Origin: Oscarella lobularis
Lineage: Eukaryota; Porifera; Homoscleromorpha; Homosclerophorida; Oscarellidae
DNA: 64,000 bases
Reading direction: 5' to 3'
Assembly: GCF_947507565.1 (NCBI RefSeq)
Contig: NC_089175.1
Location: 5,011,733-5,075,732 of the forward strand
Below, piece after piece: positions 1 through 11,500 of the stretch. Position 1 is the stretch's first letter. Every line of letters begins with the position of its first letter. The notes beneath the pieces are model-generated. The model searched no databases. It saw only the letters and a program-made list of their open reading frames with translations, and was not told the origin of the DNA. The translations under genes and the position numbers were made by a program.

Positions 1-391
1 ACAGTCAAGGCAGCGATGACATCGGGTGCCGAGGGAAAGCAACCGTCGAAGCTGATGCTGAACGTCTTGGGCCAGCAGGAAGTGCCGTCTTTGCAGTATC
101 CAGAATACTGCTTTCCAAGTTTGCCTATAAAGCAAAACGACGACTCTCAAAATCCTCTATTTTTGAGGTTTTCCTTACAGGTACATATTGTTGCTACTTC
201 TTGATAAGCGTAGGGCTTGTCATAACCGTGAGGCACACGTTAGAGAATCCGAGACGCGTATACTTTACTCTAAGCTCGCTTTTATTCAGAGCTTCAAATC
301 CTTCAAGAACGATGGTGTTCGATTGGTCTCCAGCTAAGGCGAAGCAGCAGAAGAGGCTCAGAAAGCAAATTAGATCAAAGAGACGGTTCAT
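1..391 (-). CDS. Secreted H-type lectin-like protein, copy 1 (3' end off the window)
   Basis: Exons complement(<1..124, 179..215, 269..391). Exon 1 gives a signal peptide (MNRLFDLICFLSLFCCFALA) and a short mature N-terminus. A 37-bp exon encodes PYAYQEVATICT, and exon 3 opens the lectin domain (GKQYSGYCKDG, then CWPKTFSISFDGCFPSAPDV) before leaving the window. Introns are 53 and 54 bp and all phases match (0, then 1). H-type lectins are small secreted sugar-binding beta-sandwich proteins; the assignment rests on the complete copy at 3911-4441, whose C-terminal half is not visible here. The open frame continues upstream to another ATG at 463, but the start at 391 places the signal peptide at the N-terminus. 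Nearly identical to the copy at 3911-4441, so this copy is probably functional unless broken outside the window. Confidence 0.62.
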
Positions 392-900
392 TTCGGAGCT
401 GGCAGAGAACGAAGAATAGCAGCAGTCTCTGGAGGCTCTCCTTTTTAACGTCTGCAGATTCAATTCTCACTCGTGGTGATGGTACAAGCACGGATACTAG
501 AGGAGAACTCCTCAGTCAGTGACTACTCCTCTAGTATCCGTGGTACAAGAAAAATGGACTCGGCGTTCTTAGAAACCGAATTAGCTTCGGAGCACCTCCA
601 AAAGAGAATCTGGGTGGATCTAGAGCGATAATCCAATGACTCAAAGCGCAAAGTCTCGTTGACATGGCTTCAATTCCAGCGATTAGGTGCGTTTCGATGC
701 TATGGATTGGGGCTCCCTTTTTCTCGTGTCGGCGAGATACGGATAGACTAGAACGAGGGATTGTTGTCGACGTTCGAGAGAGAGAGAGAGAGAGAGGTAA
801 ACAATTCTTGTCGGTCCATTTTCTGGTCTCTCATTCTTGCTATGAAAACGCGCGTTAGAGACCGAGCGTCTCGTCCGTGCACGAGATAGAACGGGGTATT
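392..900. other. Duplicated 5' flank of lectin/NDUFA2, copy 1
   Basis: Closely matches 4442-4870, the divergent promoter between the lectin and NDUFA2, but similarity stops near 874, a few bases before where the NDUFA2 start codon would be. The duplication therefore took the lectin and the shared promoter but not the NDUFA2 coding region. It holds a palindromic insertion (481-549) and a (GA)n microsatellite at about 776-797. No coding region is supported. Confidence 0.6.
481..549. mobile_element. Small palindromic insertion with target duplication
   Basis: Perfect 17-bp inverted arms, CACGGATACTAGAGGAG at 489-505 and its reverse complement at 526-542, flank a 20-bp loop. GTACAAG occurs directly before the left arm (482-488) and directly after the right arm (543-549). 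The two paralogous flanks (near 4530 and 24135) carry a single GTACAAG and no palindrome, so they represent the empty site. This is the structure expected of a tiny foldback or MITE-like non-autonomous element. No open reading frame fits inside. Confidence 0.75.
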
Positions 901-1214
901 ACGGACAGAATCCACAAGCGGGCGGTGTCTGGTATCTCCAGTCGCCGTCTTCGCGCAGACAGAACGTTTTGTTTTTGCACAGTAATGTCCTGTTATTGAA
1001 ACCCGTCCATAAACGATATCTTATTCCACTGTACCATGCTGTAATCAATATTAATGCTGTTGAAATCCCAGATACCGGTACCCATATATTACGGCAGACA
1101 AAAAACATAGATACCAATTAACAGTCCGATCATTTTAGATCACGTACGCCCACTCTCTTGCAGAGCTACAGATTTATGTCTAACTAAAAGACAGACGGTC
1201 GCTCAAACGACAGA
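901..1214. other. Intergenic, nothing recognised
   Basis: A 72-codon minus-strand open frame (899-1117) has no start context, splice partners or recognisable domain, and no other copy was seen in the window. It lies just beyond the stop of the kinase-like gene and may be its 3' untranslated region. Confidence 0.4.
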
Positions 1215-3193
1215 CTACTCTTCGAGGTGTGAATCCTCAACCGCTTTCTTTATCATTCTAGTTAAGAATGTCATAAGCGTCAGCCAAGGCTCAGTAAATT
1301 TTAAAGGACGGCGACTTCTTATAGCATGACAGTAGATGATAAAATATTCCCAATCGTGCTTGTTTTCCGGCGGAAACCCAAGTTCGGGATGAAATACCAT
1401 CTTTTCAACACCAGCCGAGTCAAAGCCTATGAGTCGGACGTCTCCTGTTTCTGGTGACACAAAAATATTGTTGGAATTTTGTTGCAATTCGCCGTGCACG
1501 TATTGGAAGCGGTGCATTTTAGATATTGCGAAATAGAGATTGTTGATGATGTTCGTCGCTATTTTATGATTTATAGACGCGTCTTCGAGACAAATGAAAC
1601 GCTTGCTCAACTTTTCCATTAACACTCCTTTAAATGCCCCTTCCCCTTCAAAGTTGTAGCTTTCGCATTTAATTAGATTTGGTGCAAAGGGCATTGCACA
1701 CCGATGGGCTTTCTCCCCATATCTAGGTGCTAATTTCACAATGTAGTCTTCATCGTGGGTTCGCCTAAACAAAACAAAGTGCAATGCATTATACAGTATA
1801 TCAATCAAGGGGGAAAGTTTGTCAAGCACCGATTGCTATATCTACGTACTTACAATTTCCCTGTAAAGACGTTGCCTTTCACGTGGCCAGTGAAGACAAA
1901 AAATGAGGACAGCTTCTCAGCCACAAGGTCGCACGGCAGAGGATGGTTTGAGCTCGCGTCAAATTTCATTGAGTTGCCTCTATAATCCCAGAAGTCTATC
2001 ATTTCTTTGATTCCTTTCTTCAATCTTGAAAGAAACTTCGCGCTTTGATCAATTTGGTCAAGAACGAATTGAGCATGAGCCAACCGGCAGTAGTGAACTT
2101 TCCATTTCAATTTACTATCTGGCAAACGAATTGCTGCATATAAAGTAATAGACGTTCCCCGCATGCCTATAAGAAAGCAGGGAAACGCCTCATCAAGTGG
2201 ACAACATGACACTTTCAACCAATTCTCAACAAAAAGTTTGTAATAATACAACAGCTGAATTTCGAAACTGCCTGAACCTCCGTCTAGCTTTGTTTCCAAC
2301 ATTGCGAGTGGAAAATCGTCAACGTAGACGACTCCGTCTGGTGTGTTTGACCTCATCCCCTTCTCAAAGCCACGAAGACATAGATGCTTAATCTCCATGT
2401 CAACCGCGCTGGACAACACATATCTCACAACTTCCTGCATCTTCCTCTCCTTGTCCCATTTAGCATAAGTGAGCTCTGCTGCAAAACTTCGCATCCGTTC
2501 CCAATCAGAAGCTGGCTCTTGAAAATTCATAAAAGCATGACAGAACGCTGCTGATGTGGGAGAATACACCACGTGCTCCTTGAGGAACTCATTAGATAAA
2601 ACTTGATTTTTCGAAATCGCTGAAGCAGTATACTGCATCACAAAAATTCACTGACGCGAGTTGTACCATTGTAGATATCTACCTTAGTCGGCGTTTGTTC
2701 GTTTTTTCTGTCTGATCTCATGTGTGGATTTTTTTTCCCTAGAAAGAACAGCAAAATGACAAAAGCACATCTTTGAAAGATTTGAAAGAGACGAACCTTC
2801 TCTAACGCTTTTACTTTCAGATTGCAATACATGTGTATATATATATTCATCAAGTGTCACCTCGCAGTGATACTTATCAGAAATTCTTCTATCTTGACGA
2901 CGTATTTTCAGAGTGCTTTCCTCTGTAAATTTATTCACTCTGATATCGTAGTGTTTGCTGTCAATCGGTGTTCCACTGCAATACCACTGCCAGCGCTGCG
3001 TCATTGGCCGACCGAAATATTTGCAGCAAAACGTAGTAATATCTTCCGACACAGAGAGCGAAATCTCGAGACGCGGGTCTGTGAGGAGCAAAACGTGCTA
3101 GAGAGAATGGGATTGCCTCACCAGACACATTTTCACCTTCGTAAGCCATTTCAATTGCGCACTGCTTGAAGTGCAGCACAATATAAACCGCAC
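1215..3193 (-). CDS. Ig-like domain + PD-(D/E)xK-like + kinase-like protein (5' end uncertain)
   Basis: Phase-consistent exons complement(1215..1764, 1854..2632, 2683..2738, 2797..3078, 3122..3193). The 2797-3078 exon encodes an Ig-like fold: a cysteine in ITTFCCKYFG, the tryptophan in QRWQWYC, and the closing ISDKYHCEV. The 1854-2632 exon contains PDGVVYV, then LETKL, then a Q-x3-YYYK stretch, the spacing of a PD-(D/E)xK nuclease core. The last exon resembles a kinase-like family known from fungi and from Crinkler-type effectors: YIVKLAPRYGEKAH, then a catalytic loop HGELQQNSNN and LIGFDSAG. The usual HGD has become HGE and the metal-binding aspartate of the I-D-F-D motif is glycine, so it may be a pseudokinase. 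No transmembrane helix is visible. An upstream exon could end at a GTAAGA donor near 3290 but lacks an ATG; translation might instead start at the ATG at 3149. Gene function is unknown. Confidence 0.6.
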
Positions 3194-3910
3194 CTATAAA
3201 GACAATGTTCCGCCGTTAAAATAGGAGAACGTTCTTCCGCCGGAGTGTCCCATGCAGTCACGTCCTTCAGACTTGACCTAGCGTCCAAGCAAGTCTTACC
3301 GAGCAGAAGACGTGAAGTCACTTCGCGGCCAACGCCCAATGCTTGCGCAGTAGCTAACACAAGCCCTGACAACGGCAGACAACGGCAGACAACAGACAAC
3401 GGGCCCTGACAACGGGGCCGTAACCGCCGTAACCTCGAATTGTATCCGTGCCGTAGCGTAATTAGAGATTTTCGGTAGATTTACGCTTGAGTGAATGGGT
3501 TTTTCTCGACAGCGACCATCGACCGATGCCCATTTCTGCTTGGGTGAGGCGGCAGGAAGTAGGCGGTACCGTACAGAAAGACCCTCGCTTGAGGGTCAAG
3601 TGCGCACGATGGAACAGTACAGCAGCAGTACCAATTCAGGCTTGGCGTAGCTCAACTTAGGAAATCGTGCAAGGGTGATTCTAGCATTGCGCTTATTAAA
3701 AACGCTTAGGCCTCTTGTGAAATCTGCCCTGTTAGGAAAAATGCACTTTCAATTCACAACTTATCAAAGGCGTAGATTCAATGGTGTCTTGGTGCCAAAT
3801 TATAAACCATATCCTTTTTATTACATCACAGATGGGGGGCAGAATGCGAGACGAAAAGAGACATGGACATGGATGCAGTAGTCACATGCAGTGCAGAAAG
3901 CGTCAGCGCG
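3194..3910. other. Intergenic, simple repeats only
   Basis: Holds imperfect repeats of ACAACGGCAG near 3368-3420. No coding exon was recognised. A possible 5' exon of the Ig/kinase-like gene could lie around 3290-3400 but lacks an ATG. The plus-strand open frames at 3675-4002 have no coding character. Confidence 0.4.
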
Positions 3911-4441
3911 CTAAGCTGGACAGGCGACCCAGGACGCCGTCGCGCTGTGCAGAATCGAGTCGCCCCACGGATTTATCTTCAAGTCAAAACCGCAGTTGGT
4001 GACGTTCGCAGCCTTGGCGCTGACGCGAACATCCGTGGTGGAGCCGCTGTCGATTACAGTCAAGGCAGCGATGACATCGGGTGCCGAGGGAAAGCAACCG
4101 TCGAAGCTGATGCTGAACGTCTTAGGCCAGCAGGAAGTGCCGTCTTTGCAGTATCCAGAATACTGCTTTCCAAGTTTGCCTATAAAGCAAACGATGACGT
4201 TCAAAATCCTTTATTTTGAGGTTTCCCTTACAGGTACATATTGTTGCTACTTCTTGATAAGCGTAGGGCTTGTCATAACCTTGACGCACACGTTAGAGAA
4301 ACTGAGACGTGTATACTTTACTCTAAGCTTGCTTTTATTCAGAGCTTCAAATCCTTCAAGAACGATGGTGTTTGATTGGTCTCTAGCTAAGGCGGAGCAG
4401 CAGAAGAGGCTCAGAAAAACTAGATCAAAGAGACGGTTCAT
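3911..4441 (-). CDS. Secreted H-type lectin-like protein, copy 2 (complete)
   Basis: Exons complement(3911..4179, 4232..4268, 4322..4441) give 426 nt, a 141-aa product. Residues 1-20 form a signal peptide. The C-terminal 90 residues match the H-type lectin pattern: FDGCFPSAPDVIAALTVID, then VRVSAKAANVTNCGFDLKI, then a WGDS turn and the terminal strand ASWVACPA directly before the stop. H-type lectins such as snail agglutinins are secreted, bind N-acetylgalactosamine-type sugars and usually form trimers; sugar specificity cannot be read here. Cysteines suggest at least two disulfides. Start ATG at 4441 was chosen because an in-frame upstream ATG at 4513 would bury the signal peptide. Introns are 53 and 52 bp with GTAAAG and GTAAGG donors. 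It diverges from NDUFA2 across a 434-bp shared promoter region. Confidence 0.72.
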
Positions 4442-4875
4442 TTCGGAGCTGGCAGAGAACGAAGAATAGCAGCAGTCTCTGGAGGCTCTCCTTTTTAACG
4501 TCTGCAGATTCAATTCTCACTCGCGGTGATGGTACAAGAAAAATGGACTCGGCGTCCTTAGAAACCGAATTAGCTTCGGAGCACCTCCAAAAGAGAATCT
4601 GGGTGGATCCAGAGCGATAATCCAATGACTCAAAGTGCAAAGTCTCGTTGAAATGGCTTCAATTCCAGCGATTAGGTGCGTTTTCGATGATAAGAGGTGA
4701 TTGGGGCTCCCTTCGTTTTTCTCGTGTCGGCGAGATACGGATAGACTAGAACGAGGGATTGTTGTCGTCTCTAGAGACGCTCGAAGAGAGAGAGGTACAC
4801 AAACGGCGTGCATTCTCTAGCTCTGGGCAGCTGCTCTGGGCATGTCTTGAAACGCGCGTTAGAGACCGATGGGCG
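4442..4875. promoter_or_regulatory. Divergent promoter region between lectin and NDUFA2
   Basis: The two start codons face away from each other with 434 bp between them, so both genes' 5' UTRs and promoters must lie here. Two related copies exist (392-874 and 24045-24420). No TATA box or other specific element is claimed. Confidence 0.5.
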
Positions 4876-5309
4876 ATGGCTTGGAGACAATTGCTATCGA
4901 GAAACTTGAAAGAAGTGAGAATTCACTTGTGTCAGACGTCGCCTGGTAGTCGAGGAGTCAGGTAGAGAACTTTTCCTCGGCGGGGCCTTGTTTGGGGAAT
5001 CTACAGACGTGTTGTTACTAGAGAGTTCATTGAAGCTCACTACGTCGACTTGAAGAAGACCAACCCAAATCTACCGATTCTCATAAGAGAATGCAGCGGA
5101 ATTCAACCGCGAATCTACGCCCGATACGGTAAAAAAGACCAGCCTCATACTTACTTCGTAAAAACGGTCGATTTTCTCAAGCATTCGGTCGAGAAAGCAA
5201 CGAAGACGTGTCCAATCTAAATAAGGAAGGGGTAATTCAGAAGTTCGAGTCGCTAGTAACGGCGGCGGTCGACGCCGAAACGAAAGCACGAGCTGAAAGC
5301 CAAAATTGA
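4876..5309 (+). CDS. NDUFA2: NADH dehydrogenase 1 alpha subcomplex subunit 2 (complex I B8)
   Basis: Exons join(4876..4961, 5022..5128, 5182..5309) give a 106-aa protein; human NDUFA2 is 99 aa. Exon 1 contains [19 protein letters not shown], the family signature including the conserved cysteine. Exon 2 has [20 protein letters not shown] and [15 protein letters not shown], and exon 3 continues [18 protein letters not shown]. The protein is a thioredoxin-fold accessory subunit of mitochondrial respiratory complex I. Start ATG at 4876 follows directly from the homology. Introns are 60 and 53 bp and phases agree. It is the only intact copy here: pieces lie at 24421-24593, at 31251-31313 and, for the last bases and 3' flank, at 14526. 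Its tail converges on the giant gene at 5542. Confidence 0.95.
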
Positions 5310-5541
5310 AACTTTTTTGTAGACATACATGTGAATGGACATGTACACGTGTAGATTCGGTGTCTGTCTCGCGCTTCTATAGCAAGCTGCATGTATTCTA
5401 TCCTAGACATCTAATAACGAATTGTGAAGAAGGACTTTTTTGTTCTAAACACTGTGCCAGCAAGTGTCATTCTCTAGAGACTTTGTGATAAAAAAATGCC
5501 ATTTGTGTTATTTTGTGCGATCTTTCGAAACGCAGCATGCC
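5310..5541. repeat. Duplicated NDUFA2 3' flank / giant-gene 3' flank, copy 1
   Basis: The stretch after the NDUFA2 stop is repeated at 14526-14779 and 31314-31547, each time ending exactly at the stop codon of a full-length giant gene. It separates two convergent genes, so it must hold both 3' UTRs and polyadenylation signals. No conserved open frame is present. Confidence 0.7.
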
Positions 5542-8500
5542 TTAGCTATCGTTGAAAGCCACACAGCCCTGAGGAAGCCCGTCCTCACGCTTGTACATGA
5601 CAAGGCCGTCTGAAATAGCGTCAGTCATTCCATTTGCCCCATTACGTGCGCGAACAGTAACGAGCAAACGTTGATCGGATGCAGTGGAGTTGATCGAATA
5701 ACTCGCCGTCTCGCTAAGTCCAACCGAAGTGAATGGCAGGACGTCCTCTGCACCTTGGCTCGTACCGATAGCCCACTCATACTCCACAATACCCGACTCA
5801 ACGTCGTAGAAATCGCGCCACGTTGCTTTTATTGGCTCGTCAGTGTACTGACAGTCAGAGTCGAACTGTTCGCCGTCAATGACCGTTCCTTTGACAGGAC
5901 GAGTCACGTCTACGAGAACGCCGTCCGACGAAGACGAAGAAGACAACCCAGCGCCGTTGACTCCATAGACCGTGCAGAAATAGGTACTGCCGTGTTTGAG
6001 TACGAGAGCTGAAAAGTGCCACTCGGTTGAATCGGCGGCTTCCGTTTTGCTGCGCACATCGCAGATCCCTTGCGACGATCCGACGCACACTTGATACTTT
6101 GCGATCCCGCTTTCAGCGTCGCTGAAATCCGCCCAGCTGCAGTCGAGAAACGATGCAAATTTCTGGTAGGTCAGATCGACTTTACCCTTTCCATCGTAGA
6201 CTTGACCGGAAACTGGTAACGTCGTGTCGACGAGAACGCCATCCGAGGACTCGCTGGTCTGATACCAGGCCGAATTGTAGCAAAGAACGGTCGAGTAATA
6301 CGTCAGTCGAGGAGTGAGAACGCAATGTTCGCAAGTAGCGCTTGTTTTCTGACTTCCCACCGATTGAGGAGACAAAACCTGACTGCCGCCAGGCTCAGTT
6401 CCGACGAACCATAAGCAATCGACGACAGAAGTTTCGTTGTCTACGAATTTGCCCCACGAAGCGGAATAGCCAACGAGGGAAAGCTGATAATCGACGTCAG
6501 TTGCACCAGGACCGTCAATCACCTCGGAACTGACAGGAGGAGTCACGTCGTAGAAGAACCAATTGGAATGCTTGCGAGAGCGCAAATTGACGCGATTAGT
6601 CGCTTGGACTGTGACTCGGTATTCCATCTGACTTGTCAAATTGAACGTCGCGGAATAGGACGATGCCGTTCCGACGTCTTTCTCGTGAAGATGATCTTCG
6701 TTTCGGCTGGAGAGATACCACCAGTAGGATGTGACACCGCTTTCGTCGTCTCTAAAATTATCCCAGTCGGATTCGGCGTATGTCATACCGTTCTCCAACC
6801 GAGTGAGACTGAACGAAACGCGTCCGCCTGACGGAGGAGTTGCGTCCACGACGAACCCGTTTGACTCCGCGACAGAGAAGAGTCCACTGTTTGACATGCA
6901 CTTTACAGACGTAAAATACGCGACTTTATGAAACCACGCTATCGTTACGCTGCCAAATGAATTGCTTACAGTGCCAGTTCCATTTGACTCGGTTTCGGCT
7001 GTCCAGACAACAAGGGAAGAAACGCTGTCCAATAACGAGATGTTGCATATCTTTACAGCGCTTTCTGGATCCGTAAATCCGCTCCACGTCGCCTCCAAAG
7101 TGTCGTTGATCGCAAAGAAGTCTACGTCGTCATTCAACCCGTCTAGAACTTTGCCAATAGTTGGCGGAGTGAAATCAATAATAACAGCAGGTGATTGAAC
7201 ATCGAAGAACGTCGAAAACTCGTCGAATGAAACTTGCAAATTAACGTAGTAGGCAACTCCTTGCAGCAAAGCGCAATCCGAACAGACGGCGTCGAACTGA
7301 CTACCGACGCTGGTGTACGGAAGAATCTGAGCTCCTCCAGCTATCGTCCCTATGCTGTAACGGTACTCATAGCCAAGATCAATAGACCTATTGTTCATAT
7401 CGTTTCGCCACGCCCAGGAGACCTTGATTGCAGACATGCTGTACTGGATACTTACGTCGCAGCAATCAGCGGGACTCAATTCAGCAGAAGGTGGGTCAAG
7501 GGAAAAGGTGTCGGCCACAGTGTCCGATTCCAGACCAATGATAGTCACTGCTTTCGCAGTAACAGCCGCTGTAGTTCCGTACAAAGACATGTCCGAGTAA
7601 AACGTATATATTGATCTGGCTGGCTGTAGGGTGACTGACCGTGAAGCCGAGTTGCCGACCCTGAGCGTTACATCGAGGCGGTTAATCGGAGATTCGGGAT
7701 CGTAAAATCCGTTCCAAGTTAGAGTCATAGACGAGTCGTCGTAGCCCGCTAAGGACACTTGTCCGGCGTGAGGTGGTGTAGCATCAGTGACAGCTGATGG
7801 AGACGTCGACGTCAAATTCGAATTGCTCGTGCAGGTGACATAAACAGTCAATAGACTGTCATTCTGGCAGCACAACGAGGCGTTCAATTGCAGAGTTTGT
7901 TTGTCAAAGTTGGTAAGCGGGACACGCTTCGACCAGCCGGCCGAATTATGAGCAATTGCGAGGCAAGACGAAATGCCAGTATCTGGATCCGACGCTCCGG
8001 ACCAGTCGATCGTCAAAACGTCATTGGACGCCCATGTCAAACTGGTTACTGTGCCCGAGTCAGGTGCTGTCAAATCGACAACGAGACCGTCTGAAGACGC
8101 GGTGCTCTTCAACCCAGCTCCGTTCGTGCCTTCAACGGTCACAAAATATTGCACTCCGGGAATGAAATGGCACGACGGACAGAAAACGGTTCTGTTCTCC
8201 GCAACCGCAGTCGCAATGAGAACTTGACATCCTTCAGGGTTCGTCCCAATCAGCCACCTGTACGAGACAACGCCGCTTTCTTCGTCGACGAATTCTGACC
8301 AGTGCGACCAGAAGCCGACGTCACTGTACCAGAAGTCAACATCATCGCCGTCCATTCCGTCATAAACTCTACCAGCCAAAGGAGGCGACGTGTCAATAAG
8401 CAATCCAGTCGAACTGCTTACAGACGACAATCCTGCAAAGTTGACCGCTCTAACTGATACGAAGTACGTTTCCTTATCTTTCAACGTAAGTCCCACGGCT

Positions 8501-11500
8501 GACGCTAAGGTGTTTAGCTTTACGTCGGTGAAATTCAAGACGTCTTGCTGCAAAGCTCGCCCGCTGCTTATCGACCAAGAATACCCTTCAATAGAACTTT
8601 CATTGTCAGTAAAACTGGTCCAGGTGACGTTGATGGTGTCAAGGGAAACCTGAAACGCACGAGTACGAACTTCGCCTGGTATGGGAGGCGTCAAATCAAT
8701 AGTCATTCCGTCGGACGAAGCAGTGGCTGATAGTCCTTTGGTGTTATTGCAGCGAACGAGACCGTAGTACTTAAAACCGTGCTGCAGGGAAAGTGACGAA
8801 AATTGGTGACTAGTTTCCTCCAGCAGAACGGGAGTGAAATTGTGAATGTCTGCACTGCCGCCGTCTGTGCTTCCAATACCAACAGAACATTGGTCTAACT
8901 CGCTGTGAATCTCTACAAACGGATCCCAATTGATGGAAAACGAATCTCCAAAAGACTGATAGTCAATGTCAACGATTCCATCTCCGTCACGAACTGCGCC
9001 TGTAACGGGCGGACTATTGTCGTACAAAACGCCGTCTGAACAACTTTGTGAAGAGAGGCCTGCCCGATTTCTTGCAACGACCGATGCGTAGTAGCTCAGT
9101 CCCGAAGCGAACTCGACGTCGTAAGTCGACGCCGACGTATTGCCGCCGACGTTGACGTACGCCTGCGTTTGAGTGCCGCATTGCTCGGTACCGATGGCCC
9201 ATTTATAATACCATATGTCGCTTTCAACGTCAATGAAGTCTTCCCACGACGCAACTATTCCCGTAGGAACTGAGGGCCACGTAAGTCTGATGGAAACGGA
9301 GGCGGGTGATGGAGCCGTAACGTCGACCACAACTCCGCTAGACACGCTAGCGACTTGCAGACCGCCGTTATTGTAGCCGATGACTGAAACAAAGTACTTT
9401 CCTCCATTTACAAGGTGTAACTGAGCTTCGAAAGAAACATTGCTGCCGACGGATGTAAAATTTAGAATATCAGTGAGGTTTGGACTGGTACCGATAGCCC
9501 ATTCAAAAGACTTGACGCTACTCTCCAAGTCTTTGAATCCATACCAGTGAGCGGCGATCTGCTCGTCGTTCGCCTGATACGTCATTCCCGGCTGAACCGT
9601 GCCGTGAATCACGACGCCGTTTGCCGGCGGGGTCACATCGATAAGAACGCCGTCAGAATGCATGCAAGTCGTCACTCGTGCGCCGTTGGTCACGCAAACC
9701 TTTGCGTAGTACACTCGATTCTGTCCGAGGGAGAGATTCTCAAAAGAATGCGACGTCGACGTCGTGCTAATGTCCGTCAACGGCACGACATCCTCTCCAT
9801 TAGGAACTGCGCCCAAAGCGACTTCCACACGACTTATATCAGATTCAGAGTCCGTCACGAGAGGCCAAGTAAAGGAGAACGTCGTATTGGACGACTGATA
9901 GTCGATGTCCGTCGAAGGATTCACGCCGTCGCGAACGATCACCTTCGCGGGAGGCGTCGCGTCGATGAGCACGCCGTTCGTCGAGTTGGATGCCTTCAAA
10001 CCGGCTCCGTTGACGGCGGCGACGGTGACGCAGTAGAGAACGTTGTGATCGAGCGACTGATCCGATACGACTTCATCGACTAGGCCGACGTCGACGAAGC
10101 TGCTCAATATAAAGGATTTGCTGCAGTCGCGATCGTAATTCCATTCGTAGTACTCGATCCCGCTTTCGGCGTCGTAGAAACCCTCCCATCGAAATCGCAA
10201 AGCGCTGACATTTGAAGAGTACGCAATGTCTGTTGACAGTCCGCACATATCGAGGCACAAGTCATAGACAACACCGACAATGGGATAGGTATTATCCACA
10301 GCGATTCCATCTGAGAAGACAGTGGTAGATAAACCGGCTCGACTTGTACAGCTTACAGCCGCGTAGTTCGTCACAAAGACGGTCAATTGAATATTATATG
10401 TGTTCGTAGTGCTCGTGGGAGAAATAGGTTGCCAGGGCACGACGTCGCCTAGTTTTGAATCGACGTCACTGGCGGAGCTGAGCGACCATTTACAAGAAGC
10501 CAGTCCGCTTGCTGACGGAAACACTTGCCACTTTGATTTCACTCCGCCCTGTTCCACTTGATAGTCTCTGTCCACGTTCTCATCGTTGACGCTGTCTTCG
10601 TATCGTATGTCCAAGATCTCCGTTGCCGTAGGGTGATACGGATCGATGAAGACCCCATCGGAAGCAACGTCCGTGTAGAAGCCGGCTTTGTCGAAACATC
10701 GCACCACCGCATAGACCGTCGTTTCAGCCTTCAAGACTAGATTGGATACGGTCGTATTTCCAGAAAGAGGCACATTGCGGAAATCAGACAGAAGCCGTTT
10801 CGTCGATTCGAGATATTCCTCGTAGACGGCCAATTGACAGAAATCCAAGCCGCTCTGATCATCGCTAAAGCCAAACCACCTGGCATCGATGGAAGTATTA
10901 ACGAACTGGTAGTCTGCGTCGGAGACCAAGCCGTCGAAGACGGTACCGCCAAGTGGCTCGTCGTAGTCTGCTAGGACCGAATTTGAGTCAACAGAGCTCG
11001 TAAGAAGAGCTCTGTTTTGAATGCGTAGACTAAGCGTATAGAGGTAGCCCGATTGAAAGTTTCCGTTGTGGAGAATTCGATCTGACGTCTGGAAAGTGAC
11101 GTCTATGAGACAATCTGCCGGATCAGAGCAAGTGTACGTTTGATAGCCGTCCGTGTTGCACGCCGAGTCATTCGGGTCATTGACGTTGGTGGCGCACACC
11201 GTCCACGTAATTTTCAGAATTCCACTTTCCGCATCGCTGCAGTCCAGAAGGGTGGCGACAATGCGACGACTCGGCGACGTGTAATAGTCAATTTGCGACG
11301 TTTCCGACGCGCTCTTGACAATGGTAAGCGTTCCCGTCAGAGGAGCGGTCGTATCCACGGTGACACCATCCGACGATTGAGTTTGAAAGAGACCCGCTCG
11401 ATTGTACACTCGAAGCGTTGCAAAATACTTGGTGTTGTGGGTCAGGCTTAGGCCTGTGATTTCTTTACTGGCCGATTCGACGTAGTCCTTGATGTCGGTG

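Noticed and set aside
194-463. Reading lectin exon 1 as a single 89-codon protein ending in PTLIKK
   Set aside because: The last 25 codons are intron: copies differ there by frame-breaking indels, and splicing at GTAAAG and GACAAG keeps phase in all copies.
775-800. (GA)n tract as a regulatory GAGA element
   Set aside because: It is expanded only in copy 1 of the duplicated promoter, so it is more simply a microsatellite.
3675-4219. Plus-strand open frames across lectin copy 2
   Set aside because: Antisense to phase-consistent lectin exons; no start context or domain.
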